Source: Billgrantia endophytica (GTDB taxonomy: Bacteria; Pseudomonadota; Gammaproteobacteria; Pseudomonadales; Halomonadaceae). From it: a stretch of DNA of 64,000 nt. Both the position numbers and the translations under genes were made by a program. The notes below the pieces were generated by a model that did no database searches, had not been told where the DNA came from, and saw only the letters and a program-made list of their open reading frames with translations. This document shows, in pieces, positions 15,932 through 26,039 of the stretch. The stretch spans positions 132,939-196,938 of the forward strand of contig NZ_PNRF01000007.1 of NCBI RefSeq assembly GCF_002879615.1. The letters are read 5' to 3'. The first letter of the stretch is position 1. Each line of letters begins with the position of its first letter.

Positions 15932-16692
15932 CAGTCCAGTCGCCCGACCAAGCCCGGCTCCGAGGCCAGTGCGTCCCAGTGACAGGTGCCCGCCGCCTGA
16001 CGAATCCGGTCCAGCTTGGCCTGATGTGCCGCCAACTCCTCCGCTCCTGGACGCAACACCTTCAGGTTACCCGGTGCCAGCGCCAGGCGGCGAATCGACA
16101 ATCCTCCAGACACACCCTGGCTGTCGCCACCCTCTTCGGCATCCAGCGTGAGGGCGGTCTGCCCACCGGTCATGGCCAGGTAGACCTCGGCGAGAATCTC
16201 GGCATCCAGCAGGGCGCCATGAAGTACGCGCCGGCCGTTGTCGATCTCGTAACGCTTGCACAGCGCATCGAGGTTGTTGCGCTGTCCCGGATGTCGATCA
16301 CGAGCCAGCTTCAGTGTATCGAGAATACGACAATACTCGGCGACCGGGCCCAGGTTTGGCCCACTACGCACCGCCTGCAGCAGCGTGAACTCGTTGTCGA
16401 TGAAGCCAACATCGAAGGCCGCGTTATGAATCACCAACTCGGCACCGCGAATGAAATCCCAGAAGGCATCGGCCACCTCGGCAAAGACCGGCTTGTCGGC
16501 GAGCGCTTCATTGGTGATGCCGTGCACCGCGATTGCTTCGGCTTCCACCTCACGTTGTGGATTGATGTACTGGTGATAGGTCGCACCGGTGAGACGACGG
16601 TTGATCATCTCCACCGCTCCGATTTCAATCAGTCGATGACCGTCACGAGGGTCGATGCCAGTGGTTTCCGTATCCAGAACGATCTGACGCAT
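15931..16692 (-). CDS. dnaQ: DNA polymerase III epsilon subunit DnaQ
   Basis: DnaQ is the 3'-5' proofreading exonuclease of the replicative polymerase. In this 253-residue protein the three exonuclease motifs are present: VLDTETTG with Asp7 and Glu9, HNAAFDVGFIDNE (about 90-102) and HGALLDAEILAEVYL (about 158-172) holding the catalytic histidine and aspartate. The C-terminal 50 residues would bind the alpha subunit. It lies 19 bases after rnhA and overlaps nudC. In E. coli dnaQ and rnhA are divergent; here they are in tandem, as in many other Gammaproteobacteria. Confidence 0.95.
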   Translation of the reverse strand: MRQIVLDTETTGIDPRDGHRLIEIGAVEMINRRLTGATYHQYINPQREVEAEAIAVHGITNEALADKPVFAEVADAFWDFIRGAELVIHNAAFDVGFIDNEFTLLQAVRSGPNLGPVAEYCRILDTLKLARDRHPGQRNNLDALCKRYEIDNGRRVLHGALLDAEILAEVYLAMTGGQTALTLDAEEGGDSQGVSGGLSIRRLALAPGNLKVLRPGAEELAAHQAKLDRIRQAAGTCHWDALASEPGLVGRLD

Positions 16693-16711
16693 GGGGTAGT
16701 CATACTCACGT

Positions 16712-17197
16712 TTATTTGATGGCGGTTTTCGGCCTGACCCGGTGCGCGTCTATGGCTGCATTGGCCAGCGCATCGGCACGTTCATTGCCCGGGTGACCGC
16801 TATGGCCCTTGACCCAGTGCCACTGGATCTGATGCCGGCCTGCTTCCTCCAGCAGCTCACGCCACAGCTCGGCGTTCTTGACCGGCTGACGGCTGGCAGT
16901 CTTCCAGCCACGCTTCATCCAGCCATGGATCCATTCGGTAATGCCCTTGCGGAGGTACTCGGAATCGGTCCACAGCTCCACCTTGCACTCGCGTTTCAGA
17001 GCACGCAGCGACATGATGGCCGCCATCAGCTCCATGCGATTGTTGGTGGTGTTCGGCTCAAAGCCATTCAGGGTCTTTTCATGCTGACCACTGCTCAGTA
17101 CCGCCCCCCATCCACCCGGTCCGGGGTTTCCGCGGCAAGCGCCGTCAGTATAGACGGTGACGCTGGGAAGCGGTGCATCATGCTGGGTATCACTCAA
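16712..17197 (-). CDS. rnhA: Ribonuclease HI
   Basis: RNase HI cuts the RNA strand of RNA-DNA hybrids. The 161-residue protein has the acidic catalytic residues in [26 protein letters not shown] and WTDSEYL, the basic handle [18 protein letters not shown] and the histidine loop [15 protein letters not shown]. The start is TTG at 17197, the only usable start before the conserved core, with AAAGGA about 10 bases upstream. The first residues overlap the methyltransferase gene by 8 bases, so translation is coupled. Confidence 0.95.
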   Translation of the reverse strand: MSDTQHDAPLPSVTVYTDGACRGNPGPGGWGAVLSSGQHEKTLNGFEPNTTNNRMELMAAIMSLRALKRECKVELWTDSEYLRKGITEWIHGWMKRGWKTASRQPVKNAELWRELLEEAGRHQIQWHWVKGHSGHPGNERADALANAAIDAHRVRPKTAIK

Positions 17198-17975
17198 CCT
17201 CGGCTGTCCTTTTGCTGGGTTTCTCTGCGGGGCGACTCACCTGCGAGGCATGGCCCAGCGCTCCGTTGCCGAGCGCGCCGCCCAGGCGCAATCGAGGGCG
17301 CTGGATCTGGGCCATCTTCGTCCGGCGGCGGGCCCGAATGATATAGCTGTCGCCGAAGGGCACGTTATGGCGTCGTCCAATGGTTTCCAGTGTCGCGTTT
17401 CCCGGCATGCTGCCGGGCAAGTGAAAGCCGCAGTAGTCTACCCGTTCGATCCGGAAATCCACAAACGCAAGCCAGTCGCGTAGCTTCGCCGGCGTTCGCC
17501 ACTGTCCACGCCAGGGCAGGCGGCTGCGCCGCCCTGGCGAGAGCCTCGCCATGCCCGCCAGCCCCAGAGGCGCCCACCCGAAGATGATGAGACAGCCATC
17601 GTCGGACGTGATCCGGGCCGCCTCCTGGAGCAGGCGATGAGGGTTGGGCACGATCTCGAGGAGATGGTGCACCAGGACAAGATGCAGGCATTCATCGGGC
17701 AAGGCGATGGCATCGGGGGGACATACCAGCGTTGCGGGTTGCTCGGCCAGCTCCCACGTCGGGGCCCAGCGTATGCCATGGCGGATGGGCGACATGTCGG
17801 TCAGGCTCGGCGCCATTCCGATTTCCAGCCTGTGCCCACCATGCAGCCTCTCACAGACCGGCCCCAGGCAGGCCCGCTCGGCGCGCCAGTGCGCCATGCC
17901 CTGTGCACTCGACCAGTAACGCTGCCCTTCCCGATATAGCTCCGCCAAGTCAATCGCGCCATGTGGATTTGACAT
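17190..17975 (-). CDS. SAM-dependent methyltransferase (YafS-like)
   Basis: A 261-residue class I methyltransferase-like protein. The SAM-binding region is reduced but visible: [11 protein letters not shown] (about 50-60), then [20 protein letters not shown] (motifs II-III), a typical type-11 pattern. The last 35 residues are basic and probably disordered. In E. coli the gene between gloB and rnhA is yafS, of the same family, and this order is kept here. The substrate is unknown. It is divergent from gloB, with a perfect inverted repeat in the interval. Confidence 0.85.
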   Translation of the reverse strand: MSNPHGAIDLAELYREGQRYWSSAQGMAHWRAERACLGPVCERLHGGHRLEIGMAPSLTDMSPIRHGIRWAPTWELAEQPATLVCPPDAIALPDECLHLVLVHHLLEIVPNPHRLLQEAARITSDDGCLIIFGWAPLGLAGMARLSPGRRSRLPWRGQWRTPAKLRDWLAFVDFRIERVDYCGFHLPGSMPGNATLETIGRRHNVPFGDSYIIRARRRTKMAQIQRPRLRLGGALGNGALGHASQVSRPAEKPSKRTAEVE

Positions 17976-18066
17976 TGTCGTCCATAGCCTCCATGATCAC
18001 CGGTTTTGCGGGCAACTTCTAGCAAGATGGCAGCATTCGGCCGCCATGGCGATGGCTCTTGGTGAC

Positions 18067-18091
18067 AGCCCACATCGGTTCGATGTGGGCT
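18067..18091. repeat. Perfect inverted repeat between methyltransferase and gloB genes
   Basis: AGCCCACATCG (18067-18077) and CGATGTGGGCT (18081-18091) form an 11 base pair stem with a three-base loop. It stands between two divergent genes, 68 bases before gloB, and no T run follows, so it is not a normal terminator. It may shape the gloB leader or serve as an operator; no function can be assigned. Confidence 0.6.
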
Positions 18092-18158
18092 CGCGAAGTA
18101 ACGGGCCGGCGCCCTGCAGTTCATACCCGGTTGACGACGCGACGAGGACATACTGCCC

Positions 18159-18926
18159 ATGCTGAGCGTGACACCGATCCCCGCTTTTAGCGACAACTAT
18201 ATCTGGCTACTACGCCAGGATACGAGCCCCGATGTCTGCGTGGTGGACCCCGGAGATGCCGGTCCGGTTCTGCAGGTATTGGAACGCGAAAAGCTGCATC
18301 TTGCCAACGTTCTCATCACACATCACCACCCTGATCATACAGGCGGCCTGCCGGAATTGATCGAGCGCTATGGTCCTCATGTCACCGGGCCGCACAACCC
18401 GCAGATCGAAGGGATCGATGAACGAGTCGGCGAAGGCGATACCTGCCGCATCATGGGTCGACGCTTCGTGGTAATGGACGTACCGGGGCATACCCTCGAT
18501 CATATCGCCTTCTTTACCGCCGGCATCCCCCCTCTTCTGTTCTGCGGTGACACGCTGTTCTCGGCTGGCTGTGGTCGTCTTTTCGAGGGAACGCCCGAAC
18601 AGATGCATCGTTCGCTGCAGGCACTCGGCCAGCTTCCGGATGACACCCTGGTATTTGCTGCCCACGAATACACCTTGGCCAACCTCCGATTTGCCGCCGC
18701 CGCCGACCCGAACAACCCGGACGTCGCAGCGGCTCTGAGCGACACCCAGCGCGCACGGGATCTCAATCGCCCCACCCTGCCCAGCACTCTGGGGCGCGAG
18801 AAGCGCATCAATCCCTTTCTGCGCTGCGCCGATCCTGGCGTTCGCGCCGCCGCCGCGGCACATGGCGGCACCGATACCGACCAGGCGACGCTTGCCACGC
18901 TGCGTGCCTGGAAAGACAGCTTCTGA
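18159..18926 (+). CDS. gloB: Hydroxyacylglutathione hydrolase (glyoxalase II)
   Basis: GloB hydrolyses S-lactoylglutathione, the second step of methylglyoxal detoxification. The 255-residue metallo-beta-lactamase fold carries THHHPDHTGG (about 54-63), PGHTLDH (about 110-116), CGDTLFSAGCGR (about 130-141) and AAHEYT (about 170), which supply the binuclear metal ligands. The C-terminal segment REKRINPFLRC is typical of GloB and takes part in glutathione binding. It lies 67 bases before mltD in the same direction. Confidence 0.95.
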   Translation: MLSVTPIPAFSDNYIWLLRQDTSPDVCVVDPGDAGPVLQVLEREKLHLANVLITHHHPDHTGGLPELIERYGPHVTGPHNPQIEGIDERVGEGDTCRIMGRRFVVMDVPGHTLDHIAFFTAGIPPLLFCGDTLFSAGCGRLFEGTPEQMHRSLQALGQLPDDTLVFAAHEYTLANLRFAAAADPNNPDVAAALSDTQRARDLNRPTLPSTLGREKRINPFLRCADPGVRAAAAAHGGTDTDQATLATLRAWKDSF

Positions 18927-18993
18927 CGAACATCCATGGATGCGCCCTGGCGGCTATCCGTCACGCCGCCCCTGCGACCTGGAGGAAAATATC

Positions 18994-20154
18994 ATGACCT
19001 ACCGAACGGCCCGGCGCCGATTCATTGGCCTGACCAGTAGCATGGCCCTGATCGGCGTACTGACGGTTGCCGGCACGTACACCCAGGCTGCGCCCCACCC
19101 CGGCGCCTACAACGTCTTCCCCATGCACCACTTCTGGGATGACTTGCAGCTACAGACCATGCCTGGCGATACCTGGGAGAGACTGCGCGACAACCTGCAA
19201 TGGCAGCATCGTCGCCAGGATGCACGCGTTCAGCAATGGATCGAGCACTACCGTAGCAATCCGGCCAATGTCGTAGAGATCATCGAGCGGGCGCGCCCCT
19301 GGATGGCGTGGATCAATGAACAGGTGGAAGCTCGTGGGCTACCTGGCGAGATCGCGCTGATGCCTTTCGTCGAAAGCTCCTTCGATCCGCAGGCCCAGAG
19401 CCATCGTGGCGCCGCCGGACTCTGGCAATTCATGCCAGGCACGGCCGACGCCCTGGGCCTGAGCCGCCAGAGTGGTTATGACGGCCGCCTGGACGTTGTG
19501 GCTTCCACCCAGGCTGCTCTCGACTATATCGAACTTCAGGCCGAGCAGTGGTATGAAGGGGATCTCGAACTCTCCCTGGCAGCCTACAACGCAGGAGCCG
19601 GCACCGTGAACCGTGCCCGCCATGCGGCTGCCACGCGTGGCGAGCCATCCGACTACTGGCACTTGCAGCTCCCCGGCGAGACCATGAAATACCTTCCCAA
19701 GCTCAACGCCATCGCCGCCATCATCGCCGATCCCGATGCCTACGGCGTAAAGCTGCCCGAGATCGATGACGCGCCAGCCTTTGCCAAGGTGCCCGTGGAC
19801 AAGCCTATCGATCTCGCCCAACTGGCCAACCTGACCGGCATGCGCCATTCCGACCTGACAGCGCTGAACCCGGGCCTGACGAACGGCAGCGCCAACCCCT
19901 CTACCGCCGAAGTCATGCTGGTGCCCGTCGAACAGGAGGAGGCGGTGCTGGCGGAACTCAGCAGTCCGTCACCAGGCGGGGTTCCCGACAGTGACAGGCA
20001 ACATTTCGTCCAGCGCGGCGACAATTTGTCGGCAATCGCGACACAGCACGGCATCAGCGTGGCCGAAATCCGTCAGCACAATGGCCTCGACAGCGATGTC
20101 ATCCACGAGGGGCAGGTCTTGTCCATTCCACGTCGCAGCCTGGCCGCACGCTGA
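18994..20154 (+). CDS. mltD: Membrane-bound lytic murein transglycosylase D
   Basis: MltD cleaves peptidoglycan between MurNAc and GlcNAc, releasing 1,6-anhydromuropeptides. The ATG at 18994 has GGAGG upstream; a longer frame from 18862 lacks support. The 386-residue product has a twin-arginine-like or Sec signal (RRRFIGLTSSMALIGVLTVAG), an SLT domain with catalytic Glu in PFVESSFDPQAQSHRGAAGL (about 120-139), LAAYNAGAGTVNRA, and one C-terminal LysM domain (HFVQRGDNLSAIATQHGIS). E. coli MltD has two LysM repeats and a lipobox; here only one clear LysM is seen. The neighbouring yejABEF operon may import its products. Confidence 0.92.
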   Translation: MTYRTARRRFIGLTSSMALIGVLTVAGTYTQAAPHPGAYNVFPMHHFWDDLQLQTMPGDTWERLRDNLQWQHRRQDARVQQWIEHYRSNPANVVEIIERARPWMAWINEQVEARGLPGEIALMPFVESSFDPQAQSHRGAAGLWQFMPGTADALGLSRQSGYDGRLDVVASTQAALDYIELQAEQWYEGDLELSLAAYNAGAGTVNRARHAAATRGEPSDYWHLQLPGETMKYLPKLNAIAAIIADPDAYGVKLPEIDDAPAFAKVPVDKPIDLAQLANLTGMRHSDLTALNPGLTNGSANPSTAEVMLVPVEQEEAVLAELSSPSPGGVPDSDRQHFVQRGDNLSAIATQHGISVAEIRQHNGLDSDVIHEGQVLSIPRRSLAAR

Positions 20155-20273
20155 CCGAGACGTGGGGATAGCGTGGAACTGGATTCAACACGGAGGTTTA
20201 CAAGCTGCGGGCACCCTGACACCTTATGGCGTGTTCAATCGGATACCGTACAGGCCCAGCTAGGATGTCATCG

Positions 20274-22109
20274 ATGCTGCCCGTCATGCGCTGCCTTTTC
20301 ATCAGCACCCTGGCCGTAGGCTGGCTTTCATCGGCACTTGCCGACGAGCCCGATACGGTCCCCACCGTTCATGGCCTCGCGCTCTATGACGAGCCGGAGC
20401 TGGAGGTCGGTTTCAGCCACTTCCCCTACGTCAATCCCGATGCCCCCAAGGGGGGTAGTATCACCCGTGCCGCGGTGGGGAGCAGCTTCGACTCGACCAA
20501 TCCCTTCATCATTCGCGGTACGCCGGCGATTGGCATTGGCGAAATCTATGACACGCTGCTGGTAATGAATCCCGACGAACCGTTCAGTGTCTACGGCCTG
20601 CTGGCCGAGGGCATCCGGCTGGACCCCGAGCGCTACTGGATCGAATTCGACATACGCCCCGAGGCACGTTTCCATGATGGCGAACCCGTCACCGCAGAGG
20701 ATGTCGCTTTCAGCTTCGAGCTGTTGATCGAGGAGGGGAATCCCTTCTACCGGGGCTATTACGCCGATGTGGAACGGGTCGATGTCATCGATCGCCATAC
20801 CGTGCGATTCGAATTTGCCACCAACCATTCCCGGGAACTGCCGCTGATCGTCGGTCAACTGCCGATACTGCCGAAGCACTACTGGGAAGAGCGGGAGTTC
20901 GGCTCACCGACCCTGGCACGCCACCCGGGTTCCGGCCCCTATCGCCTTGCCGAGGTGGAGCCCGGCCGTCGCATCGTCTATGAGCTGTTGCCGGATTACT
21001 GGGGTCGAGACCTGCCTGTCAACCGCGGGCGACACAATATCGGCCGGCTCATCTATGACTACTACCGCGACCGTGATATCGCCTGGGAGGCCTTCAAGGC
21101 CGGTGTCATGGATTACCGCACCGACGCCCGCGCGGCCACCTGGGCGATCGGCTACGATTTTCCCGCCTACCGGGATGGGCTGGTAAAGCGAATCACCGTG
21201 CCCGATGGGCAGCCTTCGCCCATGCAGGCCTTCATCTTCAACTTGCGACAGGAGACGTTCCAGGACCCCCGGGTGCGTGAGGCACTGAACCTCACCTTCG
21301 ACTTTCCCTGGCTCAATGCCAACCTCTTCTACGATTCCTATAGCCGCACCGAAAGCTATTTCCAGAATTCCGAAATGGCGGCGGAGGGGCCGCCCAGCGA
21401 AGAGGAGCTAGCGCTGCTGGAGCCCCATCGCAACGAGCTGCCCGATGCTGTATTCAATGAGACATTGCCTATCGATCATCCTCTCGACCTGCGAGAGCGG
21501 CTCAGGATCGCCTACGACCTGCTGCGCGAGGCTGGCTACGAGGTAAGAGATGGCATACTCGTGAACAGCGAATCCGGCCGCCCCTTGCGCATCGAGATCA
21601 TGCTGTTCGACAGCGGCCTGGAGCGAGTGGTGCAACCCATGCTTCGCAACATGTCGCGACTTGGCATCCAGAGCACCCTTCGCATCGTCGATATCAATCA
21701 GTATCTCAATCGCCTGAGAAGCTTTGACTTCGAGGTCGTCACCGGGCAGTTCCCCCAGTCCAACAACCCCGGCAACGAGCAGCGCGAATACTGGACGAGC
21801 GCATTCGCCGAAAGCCCTCAGAGCCGCAATCTGATGGGTCTGCAGAGTCCGGCGGTGGATGACCTGGTGGAGCGCCTCATTCGTGCCGACAGTCGCGATG
21901 AGTTGAACACCACCGCCCGAGCCCTGGATCGAGTCCTGCGTTGGAAATTCATCATGATCCCCCACTACCATTCCGGCGAGACACGAATCGCAGTCTGGGA
22001 CAAGTTCGGCTATCCCGAGCCTTTCCCGACGTATGGATTCGACATGTCCGCCTGGTGGGTCGACACCGAGCGTGAAAACGAAATCAATCAGCGCCTTCGC
22101 CGCCGATAG
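20274..22109 (+). CDS. yejA: YejA-type oligopeptide-binding protein
   Basis: The periplasmic binding protein of the YejABEF importer (family 5 solute-binding proteins). I choose the ATG at 20274, with AGGA 8 bases upstream; two earlier in-frame ATGs exist. The signal peptide ends near WLSSALA-DEPD. Family hallmarks: HFPYVNPDAPKGGSI, ARFHDGEPVTAEDVAFSFEL, HPGSGPYRL and a C-terminal GYPEPFPTYGFDMSAWW. Length (611) agrees with YejA. In E. coli and other bacteria Yej systems import peptides such as microcin C, and in some species murein peptides. It follows mltD by 119 bases and heads the operon. Confidence 0.92.
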   Translation: MLPVMRCLFISTLAVGWLSSALADEPDTVPTVHGLALYDEPELEVGFSHFPYVNPDAPKGGSITRAAVGSSFDSTNPFIIRGTPAIGIGEIYDTLLVMNPDEPFSVYGLLAEGIRLDPERYWIEFDIRPEARFHDGEPVTAEDVAFSFELLIEEGNPFYRGYYADVERVDVIDRHTVRFEFATNHSRELPLIVGQLPILPKHYWEEREFGSPTLARHPGSGPYRLAEVEPGRRIVYELLPDYWGRDLPVNRGRHNIGRLIYDYYRDRDIAWEAFKAGVMDYRTDARAATWAIGYDFPAYRDGLVKRITVPDGQPSPMQAFIFNLRQETFQDPRVREALNLTFDFPWLNANLFYDSYSRTESYFQNSEMAAEGPPSEEELALLEPHRNELPDAVFNETLPIDHPLDLRERLRIAYDLLREAGYEVRDGILVNSESGRPLRIEIMLFDSGLERVVQPMLRNMSRLGIQSTLRIVDINQYLNRLRSFDFEVVTGQFPQSNNPGNEQREYWTSAFAESPQSRNLMGLQSPAVDDLVERLIRADSRDELNTTARALDRVLRWKFIMIPHYHSGETRIAVWDKFGYPEPFPTYGFDMSAWWVDTERENEINQRLRRR

Positions 22110-22155
22110 GCCGTGCCGACATGACCCTCTGCCGCATTCACAAGGATGACCTATC

Positions 22156-23229
22156 GTGAGCCGCTACGTCCTTCGCCGCCTGCTGCTGATGATCCCGACC
22201 CTGGTGGGGATCATGCTGCTCAATTTCATCATCGTCCAGGCCGCCCCGGGCGGGCCCATCGATCAGATGATGGCCCGGTTCGAAGGAGTGGACAGCATGG
22301 TCAGCACCCGGCTGGATGCGGGTGGGGGCGATGTGGTCGTCCGCGACGAATCCAGGGGCGCCAGGGGTGTGGACCCTCGCTTCATCGAGCAGCTCGAGCA
22401 GCAGTTCGGCTTCGACAAGCCGGCGCATATACGCTTCCTCGGAATGATTCGCGACTACGCCACCTTCGATTTCGGCAACAGCTTCTTTCGCGACCGACCG
22501 GTGGTGGAGCTGATGATCGAGCGGCTCCCGGTATCGATCTCGCTTGGCCTGTGGACGACGCTGCTCGTGTACCTGATCTCGATTCCCCTGGGCATTCGCA
22601 AGGCGCTACGGCACGGGTCCCGCTTCGATGTCTGGTCTTCGGGGCTGGTCATCGTCGGCTACGCCATTCCCGGCTTCCTGTTCGCCATTCTCTTGATCGT
22701 GCTGTTTGCCGGCGGCAGCTACTGGGACTTTTTCCCGCTACGCGGACTCACCTCGCCTGATTTCCATGAGCTATCCACCTGGGGCAAGGTAAAGGACTAC
22801 TTCTGGCACATCACGCTGCCGGTGATCGCCATGACGATAGGCAGCTTCGCCACCCTGACGATGCTCACCAAGAACAGCTTCCTCGATGAAATCCACAAGC
22901 AGTACGTGCTGACCGCCCGGGCCAAGGGAGCCAGCGACCGCCGTACGCTTTATGGCCACGTGTTCCGCAATGCCATGTTGATCATCATTGCCGGCATGCC
23001 TGGCGCCCTGATTTCCATCTTCTTTACCGGCTCACTGCTGATCGAGGTGATCTTCTCGCTGGAAGGCCTTGGGCTGCTCGGTTTCGAGGCCGTGATGCAG
23101 CGCGACTACCCGGTCATCTTCGGTACCCTGTTTCTCTATACCCTGATCGGCCTGATACTCAAGCTGATCTCCGACCTCACCTATGTCTGGGTGGATCCAC
23201 GCATCGATTTCGAGACCCGGGAGTCCTGA
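22156..23229 (+). CDS. yejB: Peptide ABC transporter permease YejB
   Basis: Inner-membrane permease of 357 residues with six spans. The N-terminal [20 protein letters not shown] is typical of DppB/YejB proteins. A long periplasmic loop (about 35-105) is followed by the transmembrane core; the EAA-type cytosolic loop is [20 protein letters not shown] (about 252-271), which contacts the ATPase. The start is GTG at 22156 with AAGGA 9 bases upstream. It is 46 bases after yejA and 4 before yejE. Confidence 0.93.
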   Translation: MSRYVLRRLLLMIPTLVGIMLLNFIIVQAAPGGPIDQMMARFEGVDSMVSTRLDAGGGDVVVRDESRGARGVDPRFIEQLEQQFGFDKPAHIRFLGMIRDYATFDFGNSFFRDRPVVELMIERLPVSISLGLWTTLLVYLISIPLGIRKALRHGSRFDVWSSGLVIVGYAIPGFLFAILLIVLFAGGSYWDFFPLRGLTSPDFHELSTWGKVKDYFWHITLPVIAMTIGSFATLTMLTKNSFLDEIHKQYVLTARAKGASDRRTLYGHVFRNAMLIIIAGMPGALISIFFTGSLLIEVIFSLEGLGLLGFEAVMQRDYPVIFGTLFLYTLIGLILKLISDLTYVWVDPRIDFETRES

Positions 23230-23233
23230 GCCA

Positions 23234-24319
23234 ATGACCCTTGCGTTCAACACCTCCTCGCTCTCCCCCATTACGCGCCGGCGCATCAGCGTCTTCCGCC
23301 ACAACCGGCGTGCCTGGGTATCCCTCTGGATCTTCATGGCGTTGTTCGCGGTGAGCCTTGCCGCCGAGCTGATCGCCAATGACAAGCCACTCGTGATGCA
23401 GTACGACGGCCAATGGTACGTTCCCCTGCTGGTGGACTATCCCGAAACCGAGTTCGGCGGCTTCCTGCCAACGCGCACCGACTACCACGACCCCTTCATC
23501 CAGGCGCAGCTGGACGAGAATGGCTGGGCGCTGTGGCCCCTGATCCCCTTCTCCTATCAGACGCTCGACATGCAGATGATGCGCCCTTCCCCCTCCTCGC
23601 CGGATGGGCGCCATTGGCTGGGCACGGACGATCAGGGGCGTGATGTCCTGGCCCGGGTCATCTACGGCTTCCGTCTCTCTGTCTTCTTCGCCCTGGTACT
23701 GACCGCGGGTTCGCTGGTCATGGGTGTGATCATCGGTGGCATTCAGGGCTATTTCGGCGGCAAGACCGACCTGATAGGCCAGCGCCTCACCGAAATCTGG
23801 TCGGGTCTGCCGATGCTCTTCCTGCTGATCATCCTGGCCAGCATGGTGCAGCCCGGCTTCTGGTGGCTGCTGGGCATCATGCTGCTGTTTTCCTGGCTGG
23901 GCCTGGTGGACGTCGTGCGCGCCGAGTTCCTCCGGGCACGCAATCTCGAGTACGTCCGCGCCGCCAAGGCCATGGGCCTGCCATCGCGCCTGATCATGTG
24001 GCGCCATGTCCTGCCCAACGCCATGGTGGCGACCCTGACCTTCATTCCCTTCTTGTTCACCGGTGCCATTACCACATTAACCGCTCTCGACTTCCTCGGC
24101 TTCGGCCTACCGCCGGGCTCACCCTCGCTGGGCGAGCTGGTTGCCCAGGGCAAGAACAACCTCCATGCCCCCTGGCTGGGCATCACGGCCTTCGTCAGCC
24201 TGTCGCTGATGCTGTCATTGCTCGTCTTCATCGGCGAGGGTCTGCGCGATGCCTTCGATCCTCGCCATATCCAGCACGGTTCGAGTGCAGCACCTACCCG
24301 GATACCCGCCAATGCCTGA
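23234..24319 (+). CDS. yejE: Peptide ABC transporter permease YejE
   Basis: Second permease of the Yej importer, 361 residues. The ATG at 23234 (MTLAFNTSSLSPITRRR) lies 4 bases after the yejB stop. The YejE pattern is clear: a basic N-tail, a first span near residues 35-50, a long periplasmic segment with PVLVDYPETEFGGFLPT-like sequence and LGTDDQGRDVLARVIYGFRL (about 150), then five spans. The coupling loop is RAAKAMGLPSRLIMWRHVLP. It overlaps yejF by 8 bases. Confidence 0.93.
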   Translation: MTLAFNTSSLSPITRRRISVFRHNRRAWVSLWIFMALFAVSLAAELIANDKPLVMQYDGQWYVPLLVDYPETEFGGFLPTRTDYHDPFIQAQLDENGWALWPLIPFSYQTLDMQMMRPSPSSPDGRHWLGTDDQGRDVLARVIYGFRLSVFFALVLTAGSLVMGVIIGGIQGYFGGKTDLIGQRLTEIWSGLPMLFLLIILASMVQPGFWWLLGIMLLFSWLGLVDVVRAEFLRARNLEYVRAAKAMGLPSRLIMWRHVLPNAMVATLTFIPFLFTGAITTLTALDFLGFGLPPGSPSLGELVAQGKNNLHAPWLGITAFVSLSLMLSLLVFIGEGLRDAFDPRHIQHGSSAAPTRIPANA

Positions 24320-25910
24320 TGCGCACACTCAAGAACTGCTGCGTTTCGACCGACTCACCATTTCCTTCGATGGTGTCACCGTCCTGAGCGAACTCTCTCT
24401 CGAGATACGTCGCGGCGAAACGCTGGCGCTGGTTGGCGAATCCGGTTCGGGAAAATCGGTTTCCGCCCTGGGTGCCATGAACCTGCTGCCCAGTAACGCT
24501 CAGGTCGAGGGTGGCCGATGGCTGGGCGATACCGACCTGACGACCCTCAAGCCCCGTGACTGGCAGGCATTGCGGGGAAGGCGCGTAGGCTTCATTTTTC
24601 AGGAGCCCATGACCTCGTTGAATCCACTGCACACCGTGGCCAAGCAGATCGGCGAGACCCTTCGGCTACACCAGGGCCTGTCGGGTCGTGCGGCTCGTGA
24701 GCGAGCCCGGACCCTGCTGGAACAGGTCAAGTTGCCACGCCCCGATGAGCTACTCGATGCCTGGCCTCACCAGCTCTCTGGTGGCCAGCGCCAGCGGGTC
24801 ATGATCGCCATGGCCATCGCCAACGATCCCGAGTTGCTCATCGCCGACGAGCCGACCACGGCGCTCGATGTCACCGTACAGCAGGAGATTCTCGCCCTGC
24901 TCGCCGAACTGCAGGACCGTCATGGCATGGGGATGCTTTTCATTACCCACGACCTCAATCTGGTCAGGCGACACGCCAACAGGGTCTGCGTGCTCTTCAA
25001 TGGCAGAGAGCAGGAAACCGGGCCGGTGAACGAGGTATTCCAGTCACCCCGCAGCGCCTATACCCGCTCCCTGCTGGATGCAGAGCCGGTCGGCCGCCCA
25101 GCGCCCGTTTCGGCTGGCGGAACGCTGCTGCAGGCCCGGGCGCTGTCGGTCAGTTTCCAGCGTCCCAAGCGGCTCTTCGCCAAACGGCCACCCGCCTTCG
25201 TGGCGGTGAAGCCGCTGAATCTTGACATTGCCCCCGGTGAAACCCTCGGCATCGTCGGCGAGTCCGGCTCCGGCAAGACCACACTGGCCATGGCACTGCT
25301 TCGATTGACAGAAAGCCTGGGCGAGATCAGCTTCGATGGCGAACGCCTGGACATGCTGAGCGGCAATAACCTGCGGCAACGCCGCCGTCGCTTTCAGGTG
25401 GTCTTTCAGGACCCCTATGGTTCGCTATCGCCGCGCCTGCCGGTATCGGAAATCATCAGCGAGGGGCTGCGTTTCCATTACCCCGGGCTCAAGGAAGCCG
25501 AGGTCATCGAACGCGTGCAGGCAACGCTCAAGGAAGTGGGGCTGCCGGCCGACTGTGCCGCCCGCTACCCCCATGAGTTCTCCGGAGGCCAGCGCCAGCG
25601 CATTGCCGTGGCCCGGGCACTGATCCTCGAACCGGAACTGGTGGTACTCGACGAGCCCACCTCGGCGCTGGACCGCACGGTGCAAAAGCAACTCGTGGAA
25701 CTGCTCCGTGATCTTCAGGCCAGACGGGGCCTGAGCTATCTTTTCATCAGCCATGACCTGGCGGTGGTTCGCGCCATGGCACATCGGATCATGGTGCTCA
25801 AGGATGGCGAACTGATCGAGGAAGGTCATTGCCTCGATGTTCTGGAGCGACCCGCCTCCGACTATACCCGGGCCCTGGTTGCCGCCGCGGGGTTGTCCAT
25901 CAGACGCTGA
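24312..25910 (+). CDS. yejF: Peptide ABC transporter ATP-binding protein YejF
   Basis: A 532-residue protein with two fused ABC ATPase domains, as usual for YejF. Domain 1 has Walker A GESGSGKS, signature LSGGQRQRV and Walker [13 protein letters not shown]; domain 2 has [17 protein letters not shown] and [12 protein letters not shown]. Each domain ends with the oligopeptide-transporter extension. The ATG at 24312 lies inside the end of yejE, so translation is coupled. It closes the yejABEF operon; no terminator with a clear T run is visible before the convergent rsuA. Confidence 0.94.
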   Translation: MPDAHTQELLRFDRLTISFDGVTVLSELSLEIRRGETLALVGESGSGKSVSALGAMNLLPSNAQVEGGRWLGDTDLTTLKPRDWQALRGRRVGFIFQEPMTSLNPLHTVAKQIGETLRLHQGLSGRAARERARTLLEQVKLPRPDELLDAWPHQLSGGQRQRVMIAMAIANDPELLIADEPTTALDVTVQQEILALLAELQDRHGMGMLFITHDLNLVRRHANRVCVLFNGREQETGPVNEVFQSPRSAYTRSLLDAEPVGRPAPVSAGGTLLQARALSVSFQRPKRLFAKRPPAFVAVKPLNLDIAPGETLGIVGESGSGKTTLAMALLRLTESLGEISFDGERLDMLSGNNLRQRRRRFQVVFQDPYGSLSPRLPVSEIISEGLRFHYPGLKEAEVIERVQATLKEVGLPADCAARYPHEFSGGQRQRIAVARALILEPELVVLDEPTSALDRTVQKQLVELLRDLQARRGLSYLFISHDLAVVRAMAHRIMVLKDGELIEEGHCLDVLERPASDYTRALVAAAGLSIRR

Positions 25911-26039
25911 CGAAGCGATGCGTCTGACTGGTGATTGCCCTCCCTTCTGTTGACCGTCATCAATGGAGGTGGCAGCAACGGAATTTGGCATGAAAGATAA
26001 CGGTATAAAGTGTGTTTCGTATTCTACGCAGGGGCCACG

